From Nelumbo lutea (Eukaryota > Streptophyta > Magnoliopsida > Proteales > Nelumbonaceae), in NCBI GenBank assembly GCA_022828595.1, contig JAKGHH010000004.1, forward strand, positions 55,888,422 through 55,952,421: 64,000 nt of DNA. Reading direction: 5' to 3'. The translations under genes were made by a program, and so were the position numbers. Below are positions 20,787 through 31,080 of this stretch, piece after piece (positions within the stretch are counted from its first letter, which is position 1; every line of letters starts with the position of its first letter). Below the pieces are notes generated by a model. It did not search any database and was not told the origin of the DNA. It saw only the letters and a list, made by a program, of their open reading frames with translations.

Positions 20787-22102
20787 TGGTGCGTAATTGC
20801 TTACACTAGCAAGTGCACTAGTCGATCAAGTAATAAAGTGATGAGTAGAGTATCGTTCCCACAAGGATTTATCCAATAATTACTAGTAATAAATCAGTCA
20901 ATTGTTATTTGATAAACCGAATTCTGATCCTAATCAAAATCTAAATTCCTAACTTGTAACCTATCATAACCAGTTTGGATCAAACACCTTTCACGCAATG
21001 AGAAAACAAGCTGTATGAGAACACTACAGATTCGGTCTAGCAATCAATTCCCTAGATTATTCAATTGAATTGTGATTCAACCATGGTTTGGTGAAACCCA
21101 CATGGCATGAACTGCCTCTCTCGAGCACATGCTCATTCTATCCATGAGTGATGATTCTTATATCTTTATTAAGAATCTAATCCCCATGCATGCATTAAGA
21201 TCAAGACATTCAAAGGGCATCAATTCAGATTTGATTGAACACCAACCGAATCATACAAGTTACCTCTAAATTGTATTAAATTCGGTTCTTGATTAGCATA
21301 TCAGATTATCTAAACTCTTTCTCAAGTAATTTAGACAGTCCAAGATTCAAGAACAGTTCGGCCAAAGCTATTCTAGAAATTAAAACCCTAATCAAGAAAC
21401 ATCAAGACTGCATCCAATCAATCGAATAACTCTAGAGAACTAATTACAAATCTAAAATATCATTAAATATTGTTCAACTACTAGCAAGAAAGAGAAATTA
21501 ATGGACAAAATTGCATGAAACCCTAGCTGAATTCGGTTACCACTTGTGCAGAACCAAAGAAGAAAACAACCTAGAGTTCTTGATTGATCTTCGATCTCCT
21601 TGAATGGCTTCTTCTCCAATTCGCTTTCAGCAATCTCCTATTACACTAGATCTTCTCTTCTCTTCTCGTGCCTCTCTTCTCAAATCTGCCTAAAGGGGTT
21701 CAAACCCTTTTCTCCCCTTTGTCTTCTCCTTTTATACTTTTCTCTTCAGCCCCCTCTCTTCTAAAAGGTAGCATCCTTTAGGACACCTTGGGTTGCAACA
21801 TGGGCTGCAATTGGGCCTCCCACTTGGTGGGCCGAAAGGTCTCCCTTGGTGAGTTTGGCTGGGCTCTCTTCTTGGTGTCCCCCATGAGGCTTTGCTTCTT
21901 TATGGGCCAAAAGTGCCCTCCTAGATGGGCCGAATTGCTTCCATTTCACCCTCTCAACATGGTTTCATGCTATCTTCCCCCTAATCTGGTCCACACTTTT
22001 GAATTCGTAAAATCATTCTAAATTAGGGTAAGAAATCATGAAAATAATCTTCAAAACCATGTATAAAACAATAGAAATGCTATGTATCTTGCGCACACAT
22101 CA
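20787..22102 (-). repeat. 3' LTR of D1
   Basis: Minus strand TGATGTGTGCGC (22102) to CAATTACGCACCA (20787), 1,316 bp. A TATA-like GTATAAAAGGAG lies near 21728. No second copy of this LTR occurs in the window, so age and target duplication cannot be judged. Confidence 0.85.
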
Positions 22103-22142
22103 AACTCCCCCACACTTAAGCTTTGCTTGTCCTCAAGGAAAG
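22103..22142 (-). promoter_or_regulatory. LTR-proximal polypurine tract and stem-loop of D1
   Basis: Tract TTAAGTGTGGGGGAGTT (22103-22119) abuts the LTR. Beside it CTTTGCTTG (22121-22129), loop TCCT, and CAAGGAAAG (22134-22142) form a 9-bp stem with a single G-G mismatch. The loop is the same as in element E, the arms differ. Confidence 0.8.
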
Positions 22143-22490
22143 ATATAACCCATAAACTAATCAGCCCCCATATTATTACCATCTACCAGATGAATTTTAG
22201 GATGAGAGTGCATTAAGTTGTCGGGAAGCCCATGTAAATATTCAGATTCATTCTTATGATTAGCCATTCTTACCACATACATAAGAGCAAAGGAAGGGGA
22301 GAATATGTGATCCATCATGCTCCAACATTCACTTCCATTCAATATGTATAGCAGCTCCTTGACCGCCAATATTAACCATTACTTTGAGCTTGGTCTCAAA
22401 TCTGTCAATGCACATAATTGAATGTTCAACCATATTTTGTCCCATTGAACCTCAGTCGTCACCAAATTCTTTTCTTTCCCCTTTTTTTTG

Positions 22491-22586
22491 GTGTGAGTGC
22501 ATTTTATGCTCCATCTCACACTAGGCACTTTCTTTTTTCTCTTTTTTTTTTGTGTGTGTGAGTGCATTTTATGCTCCATCTCACAC
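22491..22586 (-). repeat. Two core hairpins in D1
   Basis: Arms GTGTGAG and CTCACAC at 22491-22497/22515-22521 and again at 22556-22562/22580-22586, both around TGCATTTTATGCTCCAT. They are separated by a T-rich spacer, spacing about 65 bp. Confidence 0.85.
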
Positions 22587-22621
22587 TGGTCATAGGCTAG
22601 AGGCAGATAACAATACTCATA

Positions 22622-22720
22622 TTCCAAGTTACTAGTTTTACTATTTAGCTTGGAACAACGGAGTTGGGACTGAACTCATACCATAAACCGCTAGTTTTAC
22701 TATTCAGTTCATGACAGCGG
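22622..22720 (-). repeat. Second palindromic repeat type in D1
   Basis: The word CTAGTTTTACTATTTAG (or TTCAG at its end) occurs at 22631-22647 and 22691-22707. The first is flanked by TTCCAAG (22622-22628) and CTTGGAA (22649-22655). The second lies within CCGCT (22688-22692) and AGCGG (22716-22720). Fixed core, different paired arms, as in the other hairpins. Confidence 0.6.
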
Positions 22721-23092
22721 AGTCATTTGGACTTTGTACCTTTTTCTTCTCTTTTTCTTTTGCAAATGTTGAACTTCATGCATTAGCGGTTTATATGTGG
22801 ACTAATAGCTTGAATGATCATTAAGATGTCAATCAAGTGCATTATACACATGAAGAAAGTTATGGCTGGTCATGATGAAAGTCCTATTCGACTTCCTTAA
22901 CCTCATGCAATGTGATAAAATTGGATCATCGACAAGAATAAATCTGAACACTTACAGTGATTTCCCTCAACTCATTGCATTCCCTCTTAGAATTCACCTT
23001 ATAAACAACAATAATCTTGAAGGAATTTTCAGTTTATTTGGCCTATCAATGCATGTATGTGTTGGGGTGATTGAGGTGCATAGCTACGACCT

Positions 23093-23131
23093 AACTCCCC
23101 CCACTTAACATGAACATTGCCCTCAATGTTC
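23093..23131 (-). promoter_or_regulatory. Internal polypurine tract and stem-loop of D1
   Basis: Tract TTAAGTGGGGGGAGTT (23093-23108) next to a perfect 8-bp stem GAACATTG (23112-23119) and CAATGTTC (23124-23131), loop CCCT. It lies about 330 bp past the integrase gene. Confidence 0.75.
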
Positions 23132-23459
23132 CTAGTGATATAATGTGAATATGAGTACAACAATGGGGGTATTTTCCTGAAGAGCATATAAAGTAATGAG
23201 AGGGGTTTAGAGGACTTCCCTGAAGAGTGTTTGGAAATCTGGAATAGCTCGTTTGTTTGGAACCTCAAGCTGCTAAGAACCACAAGAAACTGAATGGAGA
23301 GAATGATAAACACTCAAAGAGATCAGCAATATACCAAGTTAACATCCTAGACAAGAAACTCGAATGATACAAAAAAGAAAAGCAAAAACACAAATAAAAA
23401 TAAAAACTACTCATCAGAATTGGGTTGCCTCCCAATAAGCATTTGTTTTCAGTCTGAAG

Positions 23460-24079
23460 CTCAATCTTCTAGTAGGATCACTAGTCATCTAGGTATACAA
23501 TGGATGGAGTAGGCAATGTTCCACCCACTATATATGGCTTGAGGCGTAGACCATTGACCTTAAATTTGCCTTGTGCTGGGTGAGTGACCTCTATGGCTCC
23601 ATAAGGGAAAACCTGTGTGATGGTGAAGGGTCCAGACCATTTCGATTTCAGCTTGCTCGGGAACAACCGGAGACGTGAATTATATAATAACACTTACTGG
23701 CCCACATGAAAATCATGTCTCAACAAGTTCTTATCATGCCATCTTTTAGTTCTCTCCTTGTAAATCTTGGCATTCTCATAGGCTGCAAGTCTGAATTCAT
23801 CCATCTCATTCAGCTATAGTCATCTTTTGGCTCCTGTGGCCTGTGAATCAAAATTCAATAACTTCAGTGCCCAATATGCCTTATGTTCCAGCTCAGCAGG
23901 TAAATGACATGCCTTACCAAAGACTAGCTTATATGGGGACATGCCGATGGGTGCTTTATATGCAGTCTGATATGCCTACAATGCATCATCTAATTTGATT
24001 GCCCAGTCCTTCCTAGAAGAGTCTACTGTCTTCTCCAAGATTCTTTTGAGCTCCTTATTAGCTAATTCGACTTGGCCAC
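23460..24079 (-). pseudogene. Integrase of D1, C-terminal half
   Basis: Minus-strand integrase from just before the third catalytic residue (ELANREL context at the C1 junction) through LDDAL, the [13 protein letters not shown] block and the C-terminal DNA-binding part ([21 protein letters not shown]) to the end VYLDD. Several stops interrupt it. The junction with C1 lies within 24075-24079 (GCCAC); the missing N-terminal part is at 34694-35340. The close copy in D2 (43959-44879) is open throughout. Confidence 0.88.
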
Positions 24080-24276
24080 TGTTAGACAGTTTTGTATGCC
24101 CTTAGCTTCAATCAAAATTAATGTACTTTATGAGTTTATTGTAAATGAATAAAAGTGCATATTTGATTCATGTTCCCTTGGTATGTTTCTGTGTAATACC
24201 CTTAAACTGGACACTTAATGAGACTCGTGTTAGTGTAGAATGTTCACAGCCAGTGGGTCGATCTTGGGAGACTCCT
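24080..24276 (+). repeat. 5' LTR fragment of C1
   Basis: The first about 197 bp are nearly the same as the start of the 3' LTR (32756 onward). Similarity ends at about 24276, where A/T-rich DNA begins. About 1.74 kb of this LTR is missing. Confidence 0.88.
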
Positions 24277-24399
24277 CATTAACGTCGTTTATTTAATAAT
24301 TATGATAATAAATATTAATATTTAATAATAAATGATAATATTATTAAATAAATAATAACATTATTTATTAGCTGGAGGCTTCTTTGTATAGATTTTTGT

Positions 24400-24990
24400 G
24401 GAGGGGTAAGGTATTTCTATCTACCCTCTAAGGTTTTATTGGAGATTAATAAAATTTTAATGGTGCCACCCCTCACCAGGGATATTTGAAAGGATGCATG
24501 TGGACTTTTATGTGATAGGCGGATATCACTAAAAGGAAAATTCTATAAAACAGTTATAAGGCCAGTTATGTTGTATGAAACAGAATAGTGGATAGTTAAT
24601 AAACAACATATTTAGAAATGAATGTGGCAGAAATGTGAATGCTGAGGTGAATGAGTAGAAAGCCTAGAAAGTATATGATTAGGTATATAGTTATCCGTTA
24701 AAACCTGCAATAACTCTGATAGATGATAAAATGAGAGAGAATAGACTAAGATGATTTGACCACATGCATAGAAGACCACCAACTGTGTCGGTTAGAAGAA
24801 GTGATTTTTTACACATTGAAGGGGCTAGAAGAGCTCAGGGTAAACCAAAACAGATATGGATAGAAATATTAAATGATTTAAGCACTAATAATTTAACAGT
24901 GGATATGGCTTTAAATATAATAGATTGGCGAAATAGGATTCATTTAATTGGCCCCATACAGTTGGGATAAGGCATGGATGATGATGATGA
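24400..24990 (+). pseudogene. RTE-type LINE, 3' end
   Basis: 5'-truncated non-LTR retrotransposon. Decayed RT C-terminal blocks are visible (KGKFYKTVIRPVMLYETE), then a 68-codon open stretch 24764-24970 with RRPPTVSVRRSDFL, ARRAQGKPKQIW and IDWRNRIHLIGPIQLG, the usual end of plant RTE proteins. It closes with the 3' signature CAGTTGGGATAAGGCATGG and a GATGAT repeat tail (24979-24992). The 5' boundary is uncertain. Confidence 0.8.
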
Positions 24991-25004
24991 TAATATTTTT
25001 ATTT

Positions 25005-25200
25005 TATTTAATAATAATAATTCATCGTCATCATTATTTCCATCCATGCCTTATCCCAACTATATGGGATCAACTACATAATAATAATATTATTATTATG
25101 AAATATTATTATTTAATAATATTGTGATTTATTTAAATAAATAATAAATTTCCTTTTATTTAATAATAAGCTTATTATTAAATAAAAACAAAAAACTTGA
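25005..25200 (-). repeat. Inverted RTE 3' end fragment in A/T-rich DNA
   Basis: 25021-25075 is the reverse complement of an RTE 3' end (TTGGGATAAGGCATGGATGG), facing the copy at 24950-24990. It is followed by TTATTATTAAA-type palindromic A/T-rich sequence to about 25190. Similar A/T-rich sequence precedes the first copy at 24283-24365. Confidence 0.7.
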
Positions 25201-26989
25201 ACTTTCTCAGCAGATCCATGCATTGTCACGGGCCTTGGCCATGTTCAATTTGTTGTGAACTATGACTCTGCATAATTAAGTTTTTGGGCATAAGACATTT
25301 TTAATAAAATTTTTGTTTCCAATGAAAGCACCTTATCACTGAAATAATGTTGGGGATTATGTGTACTACATGAATGACAAATATTCTAAAGATATACTTA
25401 TCATCTATCCATCACTCTTCTGAAGTGCTTCCCGCAAGAATTATTATTAGTTAAAAGTAATTAAGGTGCATGTTGGAGAAACAATGGATAACCTTTAATC
25501 ATATAATCACCAACAATATTCCATTTCAGACCTAGAACACTACCTTTTCAACATAGAGAGCAACTGGCCCCTGATCCATCTTCAATAGGATTCACACAAT
25601 AGTTCCTGTTTTCCTCTTCCGTAACATGAGAAGTGATAGAAGAAAAAGAATGCCTTCATCAAGGACACATCCATTTAATATAATATATTGATCAAAGAAA
25701 TCCTTCCCTTTTGTAATCATTTTGTCTTGATCTTCACTCCAACTGCCGTTCTCCCTTTTGATTTTATTGATTGTTTCTTATTTTTTGTTTAAGCCTAATT
25801 TCTAGGGTTGCAACTTGCAAATCGAGTTGCTGCATTATTAGAACTTCAATTACATTGGGCTTGGGTTAGGGCCCGGGCCCATTGAAAATTTAACAAATTC
25901 CCAACCCACAACCCAACCCAAGTTGCACCCCAGTTAATTCCAGACTTATATTCCTAATATCTTCAATATGGCGGTCATACTTAAGATTGCTCTTGTTGTT
26001 GTAATTTCTAAGGTATCTTTGCTTTCAACATTTAGATTATTATCTGAAACTCAATTTCATATTGGAGAATAATATCCTCTTCAATTTTAATATTCTGGGA
26101 CATTCGTTTTCTGGATTTTGAGAGGGTGGGGGCGTTCCTTATTTGGATTTTGAGAGGGGTGGGGGAATTGGTGAATGGGGTTTTTGTTCTCATTGACCAA
26201 GAAATTTATATTCTTTTCTTAGGTTTATGTGGGGATCAGGAAAATAAAATTTTCCTGGGTACTGCCAATACTTAGATGGGACAAAACTGTCCCTTTTAAT
26301 AATAAATTTTTATTGACTAAAATAGTCATTGTCTTATTTACTTGAGAAAAAAAACATGGGTAAATGCATTTACCTGAATAAGTGTATTTACTGGAATAAA
26401 TAACTTACCGAAAAATGAAAGAAACCTCTGAAATATATTTTCAAAGTGGGACATGTTTTGATCTCCATGAACAACTATCAGTCTCTTCAAATTTCACTGA
26501 GAATGAGAATGTGGCCATGGATTTCAAAACATAGTAAAGATCAATGTTTTAATAATTGGAATAAGGTCCTGGTTTTACCCAAGGTTCAACCGGCGTATTG
26601 GGCGTTTCGATACTTGTTTTTTTATCTTTTATTTATTTTTTAATTTTTTTCAAAATTGGTTCAGGGGAAACGGTCTAGAACCCCTCCATCCCCTGAACCG
26701 GTCAGACCCCTGATACACCTACTGAGCATTTTGTTGATTCAGCCCATAAAAAACTGTCAAAACCTTCATTTAAAGACCCACCAGTTCCTTATTTTCACAG
26801 TCCGACCATTCGATGGCTGAGTCTCTGATAAAGACCAACCATTACTATTAACAAGGGAACCATTGTACCTTGAGGCAATTCTCTAAAACCCAAAAAGTAG
26901 TTAGGATGTGAATGCATGGAGCTAGTAGTCGTAATCAATAACTAACATGGTATATTGAAACAATAATTTAGGCATCTATAAAAATTTAA
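25201..26989. other. Unassigned stretch inside C1
   Basis: No coding frame, LTR or repeat that I recognise. Base composition is more even than in the neighbouring elements. Two G/C-rich word groups occur: GGGCTTGGGTTAGGGCCCG near 25858 and GGGTGGGGG near 26120-26165. It might be old host intergenic sequence. Confidence 0.4.
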
Positions 26990-27380
26990 AGAGAGAGATG
27001 CGCTACCTTAAAAAGCAAAATGATGGATCCAACTACTAGCAATTATTAAGCGTCTACAAAGATAAGCCCAAACACAGTCCATCCCATCGCATTCTTCATT
27101 GGTCCAACCATATTTGTTGCCGCTGAACCAGAAACAAATAGACAATAGTTTTCCATGAAATTATTAACTTCATTAATAGCATGCCAATTGTTGACTGGCC
27201 AAAGCTAAGTTTCTTATCTGAATGACTCATAATATTGAAGTTTCGTGCTACCAACCACGTTCCAAAATTTTGATTGGATATAAGCTGAAGATCCTTCCAA
27301 AACTCCACATCTCTCGGATATATTGTACTTATCAGCAGATGGTAATAAGAAGAGATCATATTTAAGTCCGCGAATGCCAA
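26990..27380 (-). pseudogene. L1-type LINE endonuclease fragment
   Basis: On the minus strand STIYPRDVEFWKDLQLIS, GTWLVARNFNIMSHSDKK and, in another frame, FSGNKYGWTNEE with VWAYL match the order of blocks in the endonuclease domain of plant L1 ORF2. The usual GDFN motif reads RNFN, so the active site is damaged. No RT region of this LINE is present. The fragment is short and frameshifted. Confidence 0.7.
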
Positions 27381-27910
27381 AGGTGATGTTTTGATACTAA
27401 GTTGTCAAAGTTTAGCTATTACATTTCGCGTGAAAAAACGTGCGGAAACACATTAAATGGACTTCACTTTAATATGTCTTTTGACTAACAGAGTTATCAG
27501 AAGATCTTCCTAAAAGAAATTGTCAAACGGCCCCTATGTAAGCATTTTATTGAACAATGTTGTATTTCAATTTGTACATGTGGAGATCCCAAATTAACCC
27601 TTTATTTGACATATAGGAGATAAACGGATCTTGCTCACTTTCTTTGTATAGTTTGTACAATGATTTTGAAAACTAGATCAGAAACGGAATCACTTTGACC
27701 ATCGGTTCTTGGGTCAAATGGTCCAATTGTCTAATTTAGAACTTGATTGGACAGTTTTAGGGTCCAAAACCAAACCCCAACTCATGGCTGGTTCCCGAGT
27801 CAACTGTCTGACCATTTGGTCCCATCCCGTTTTCTTTGTACCTCTCTCTATAGAAAATTGGTACATAGTGGCCTTTCATGCTGAAGTTACAGGGTGTATC
27901 GTCACCCATA
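27381..27910. other. Unassigned stretch
   Basis: No supported gene, LTR or repeat. It ends at the MITE. Confidence 0.4.
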
Positions 27911-28175
27911 GGGTCTGTTTGATTCACAGGTAGAATTAGAATCAAAATCCTTTGAAATTGGAATTGGAATCAACAGGAATGGGAATGAAAATTGGAATCT
28001 ACAGGAATGAGATTTCTTTCCCAAGGGAGGGGCAGAGAATGGCTATTCCCTCAAATGGAAGAATGCCATTCCACAAGGAATGAGAATGGGATTCTGATTC
28101 TGCCCAACCAAATAATTGGAATCAAAATAGTCCATTCCGATTCCAGACCCCTATTCATGTGAACCAAATGAGGCC
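27911..28175. mobile_element. MITE of 265 bp, PIF/Harbinger-like
   Basis: Terminal inverted repeats GGGTCTGTTTGATTCACA (27911) and, at the right end, GTGAACCAAATGAGGCC (ends 28175), about 18 bp with four mismatches. The inside is rich in GGAATGGGAATG words and has no coding frame. Flanking trinucleotides are ATA and TTA, close to the TWA target of PIF/Harbinger; exact boundaries are uncertain by a few bases. Confidence 0.7.
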
Positions 28176-28510
28176 TTATTTTTTTAAGCAATAACAAAAC
28201 CAATAACAGCAGGATTTGATCCCAAGTTTTTGCTCTAACCAACCAGAGAACTTACCAAAATTGAGTCACCATCAGTTTTTTTTAATCTTTTTTTGGGAGC
28301 CCATTTTCATATACTCATTTTTTTTTAAGAAAATAGAAAAAAGATTATTAGAAAGAAGAAGGAAAAAGAAATATAAAGCCCCATCCCACGTAGCCCTATT
28401 CAAACAACTGTAATCATAAATGTGATAGCCAATCTGGTGTTATTTATGAGAATTCATAGGTGGGTTTTGATTGGTTAAAACTCTTACGATAACCCTAACC
28501 ACAAGAGAAC

Positions 28511-29065
28511 ATGCACCTTCACAAAGAAAAACCAGACCCAACTCGGAAAACAGGACCCTTAAGCCTACAACTTCACACTCTCACAAGGAACAAAGCCAGA
28601 CATCAAGACAGAAACCACCTAACATCAAAGAGCCTTGCCGCCTCTGCTCCCTCTACCTCGTCCTGTTACACTTTTCGAACCTCTCTTGTTTCCCTTAACC
28701 ATTACATCTCCATAGACACATCAGGTCCTTCAGTTTTCTGTAACCTTGTATTCCTCCAACTTTGTGAGCATTTACTACGTAATCCTCTAATTCAACCTTG
28801 TCCAACTCATCATCCACTACGAGATGTTCTTCCTTTAGCCCAACCAAGAGTTCTCAACCGGTTTCCGACCCATATACTCTCTTTTCTAGTGACAAATATA
28901 CCCCTGGCATGTCCTTCTAGTTCTCCTCCCATGAAAAACAGCCAGCAGTCTTACTCTTCTGACCATCTTGCTCTGCCTTCACCTCTGGGCCAAGCGAATT
29001 TGCAAGGAGCCCAAGGCCCACCTAATCCGAAACTCACGGTTCCTCACTTCTGGACACCCCGCTAA
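28511..29065 (+). CDS. Unrecognised open frame of 184 codons
   Basis: ATG at 28511, stop at 29063-29065. The product is rich in proline, serine and leucine, with no motif, signal peptide or repeat that I recognise. Nothing around it looks like a promoter with a clear relation to it, and part of it overlaps a minus-strand open frame. It could be chance, an exon piece, or part of a decayed transposon. I give it because it is the longest plus-strand frame in the non-LTR core of C1. Confidence 0.2.
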   Translation: MHLHKEKPDPTRKTGPLSLQLHTLTRNKARHQDRNHLTSKSLAASAPSTSSCYTFRTSLVSLNHYISIDTSGPSVFCNLVFLQLCEHLLRNPLIQPCPTHHPLRDVLPLAQPRVLNRFPTHILSFLVTNIPLACPSSSPPMKNSQQSYSSDHLALPSPLGQANLQGAQGPPNPKLTVPHFWTPR

Positions 29066-31080
29066 AGCTGTCAAACCCTCGTAAGTCGTAACCCCCCCAA
29101 CCCTAGTGACAGTAGAATTTGAGTTGGGATTTCCTACCAACAGAAATACGTTACAACACCCTACCAACTTCATCTCACACCACACATCTTATTATGAAAC
29201 TGAGACCCACCATGCATCAGATGCTGTTGGCACTGGCAGGTGATCTGGACTTGTGGAATTTGATGTTGTCTCCACTACACTACAACCAGTGAGAGAACCT
29301 ATCAAATGAACTACCATTAGTTGGTTATTGAGTTTCCTATATGTGAGTTTTACTGCAGTCATGAATAAGTAGAAAAGATTTTAAACAGTGGGGTAGCTCT
29401 AGTAATATATCCAAGTATACTATTACTATTCCTTGCAAAGGGCCGTACTCCAATATTATAAATGCATTTTGTTTTCTCTTCAGAGATGAATAAGTGGGAG
29501 AGAGTTTAACTTTTCAAACCCTAACTAGTAGAAAACCCTACAACAAAGGATCCCACACTGTTAAATATCCACGTTAGAAACAGAACGATGGACCCAGTGG
29601 TCCGTATAACCCCCTCAAAGTCCATAGTACCCTACATGGTGTGTGAATGCTTCCATAAAAGACGCCAGACCCAATCACGAGACTACAAACAAACGTTTAG
29701 CTGTCTGAGCATATATTATCTCCATTAAAACAAGATTATAGATGCTTTGCGTTGTGATTTATTTTATTCTTTTTCAATCCTTTATTCCTGACTTTTGTTT
29801 AACTAAGATATAATCCCGAAGGAAGATATTGTTGTTATGGTTTTATGCATTCTCGACCACAATATTCTGGAATTATATTAATGTAATTTGCATGTGAGAA
29901 TGTATTGGATTCCAACATAATCATATATTTTATGGAGTGAAACTTTTCTTGTTTCAGATCTGACCCGACCCAACCGATTCCACCCAAACCCCAATTTGGT
30001 TTCCCCACAATGAGGTTGGTTTAAGTCGACCCATTTCATTCGTTTACTGACATACTGGTCCGGGCTTTCCGGAATTCGATTGGTACAATTTTCAGCAGAT
30101 TAGAAAAAGGGTCGGGTAGCTACAGGTCCTTTTAGGACCCGAACCCAGTTTGTCCCCACAAAACCCGACACAGTGAATTATTAAGCATCTCATCTGACTT
30201 TAAGTGGCAATGTATCTATCAACAAAATAGCAAATGGGTACGTCGGGTTAGCCGTTTGAGGATCTTAGTTGTGTTGACCTGACCCGATCCATTACCACCC
30301 TATCAATAACAATTTATTTAATTATTTGCTTGTTGTTTTAAATAATATAAAATGAAGGAGAATGATGGCAACTTTTTGACAAATTGTTTTGGTACTTGGT
30401 CGTTGCTATGCAAGTGGGGCATGTAGGTCATAACGTACAAACGCATGGGACACCTAAAATAATAAGAGAATACTATCTTGATTAATTCAATATTTCAATA
30501 AAGTAATGTGGTATGGGAAGGGAAAAAAGATAAAAACAATTTAGAAAACAAAATTTTTCAAAAAAGAAAAAAAGTTTAAATAATTAATATAAAAGGGGCT
30601 AGCATGAGCATCTGAGGGATAAATCCAAAACGACAAAACTGCCACCGGAGTTTTACAATAATTACCACATCGAAAATTTAGGATTCCCTTTTTCTGCTGC
30701 CGTTTGCTGCTCTTCTCCATGAAATGCAGGCGTCTCTCACATGATTCCTGAGTAGTTTGGGAATCAAACAAAAGGGCAGAGGAGGTTGACAGGTCATCAG
30801 CAAAGAAACGTAGACAAGAGAGTGAGCGATGGACGTAGTTGCAATAGAGGATTGAAGGATAAGGTTGGGAGAAAGGAGTCAACGTAGGGGAGGACTTGGA
30901 GGAAAACAATGAGCGTGGAATTAATGGAATGTTCAACGGAATGTCAACCAAACCATGCAATTCCAGCACAGGATTTTCAAATTGCTAGAAAGTCGTGACT
31001 CGTGAGTAGAAGGAGACTAGCTACTAACAGTTGATAGCAGCCTAGAGTGTGGCTGTGGCCTGTGGGTAGGCAGATTAAAA
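29066..31080. other. Unassigned stretch with one minus-strand open frame
   Basis: No LTR or domain recognised. Words such as GACCCGACCCAACC and GGGTCGGGTAGC at 29950-30290 resemble a class of plant non-autonomous repeats, but I cannot place them. A 142-codon minus-strand frame (30541-30969) opens with GTG, not ATG; it has KSSKRQQKKG and a GT donor-like site after FRCG, so a captured exon is possible but unproven. Confidence 0.35.

Larger units (their letters stand above)
22143..23092 (-). other. 3' untranslated region of D1
   Basis: About 950 bp with no supported coding frame, between two polypurine-tract modules. It contains two core hairpins (22491-22586) and a second kind of palindromic repeat (22622-22720). 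Confidence 0.7.

Noticed and set aside
28511..29065. Functional host gene
   Set aside because: No domain, no clear promoter and no relation to its surroundings; kept only as a low-confidence frame.
24277..31080. Helitron
   Set aside because: I could not find a convincing TC start and hairpin-CTRR end, nor a Rep/helicase frame.
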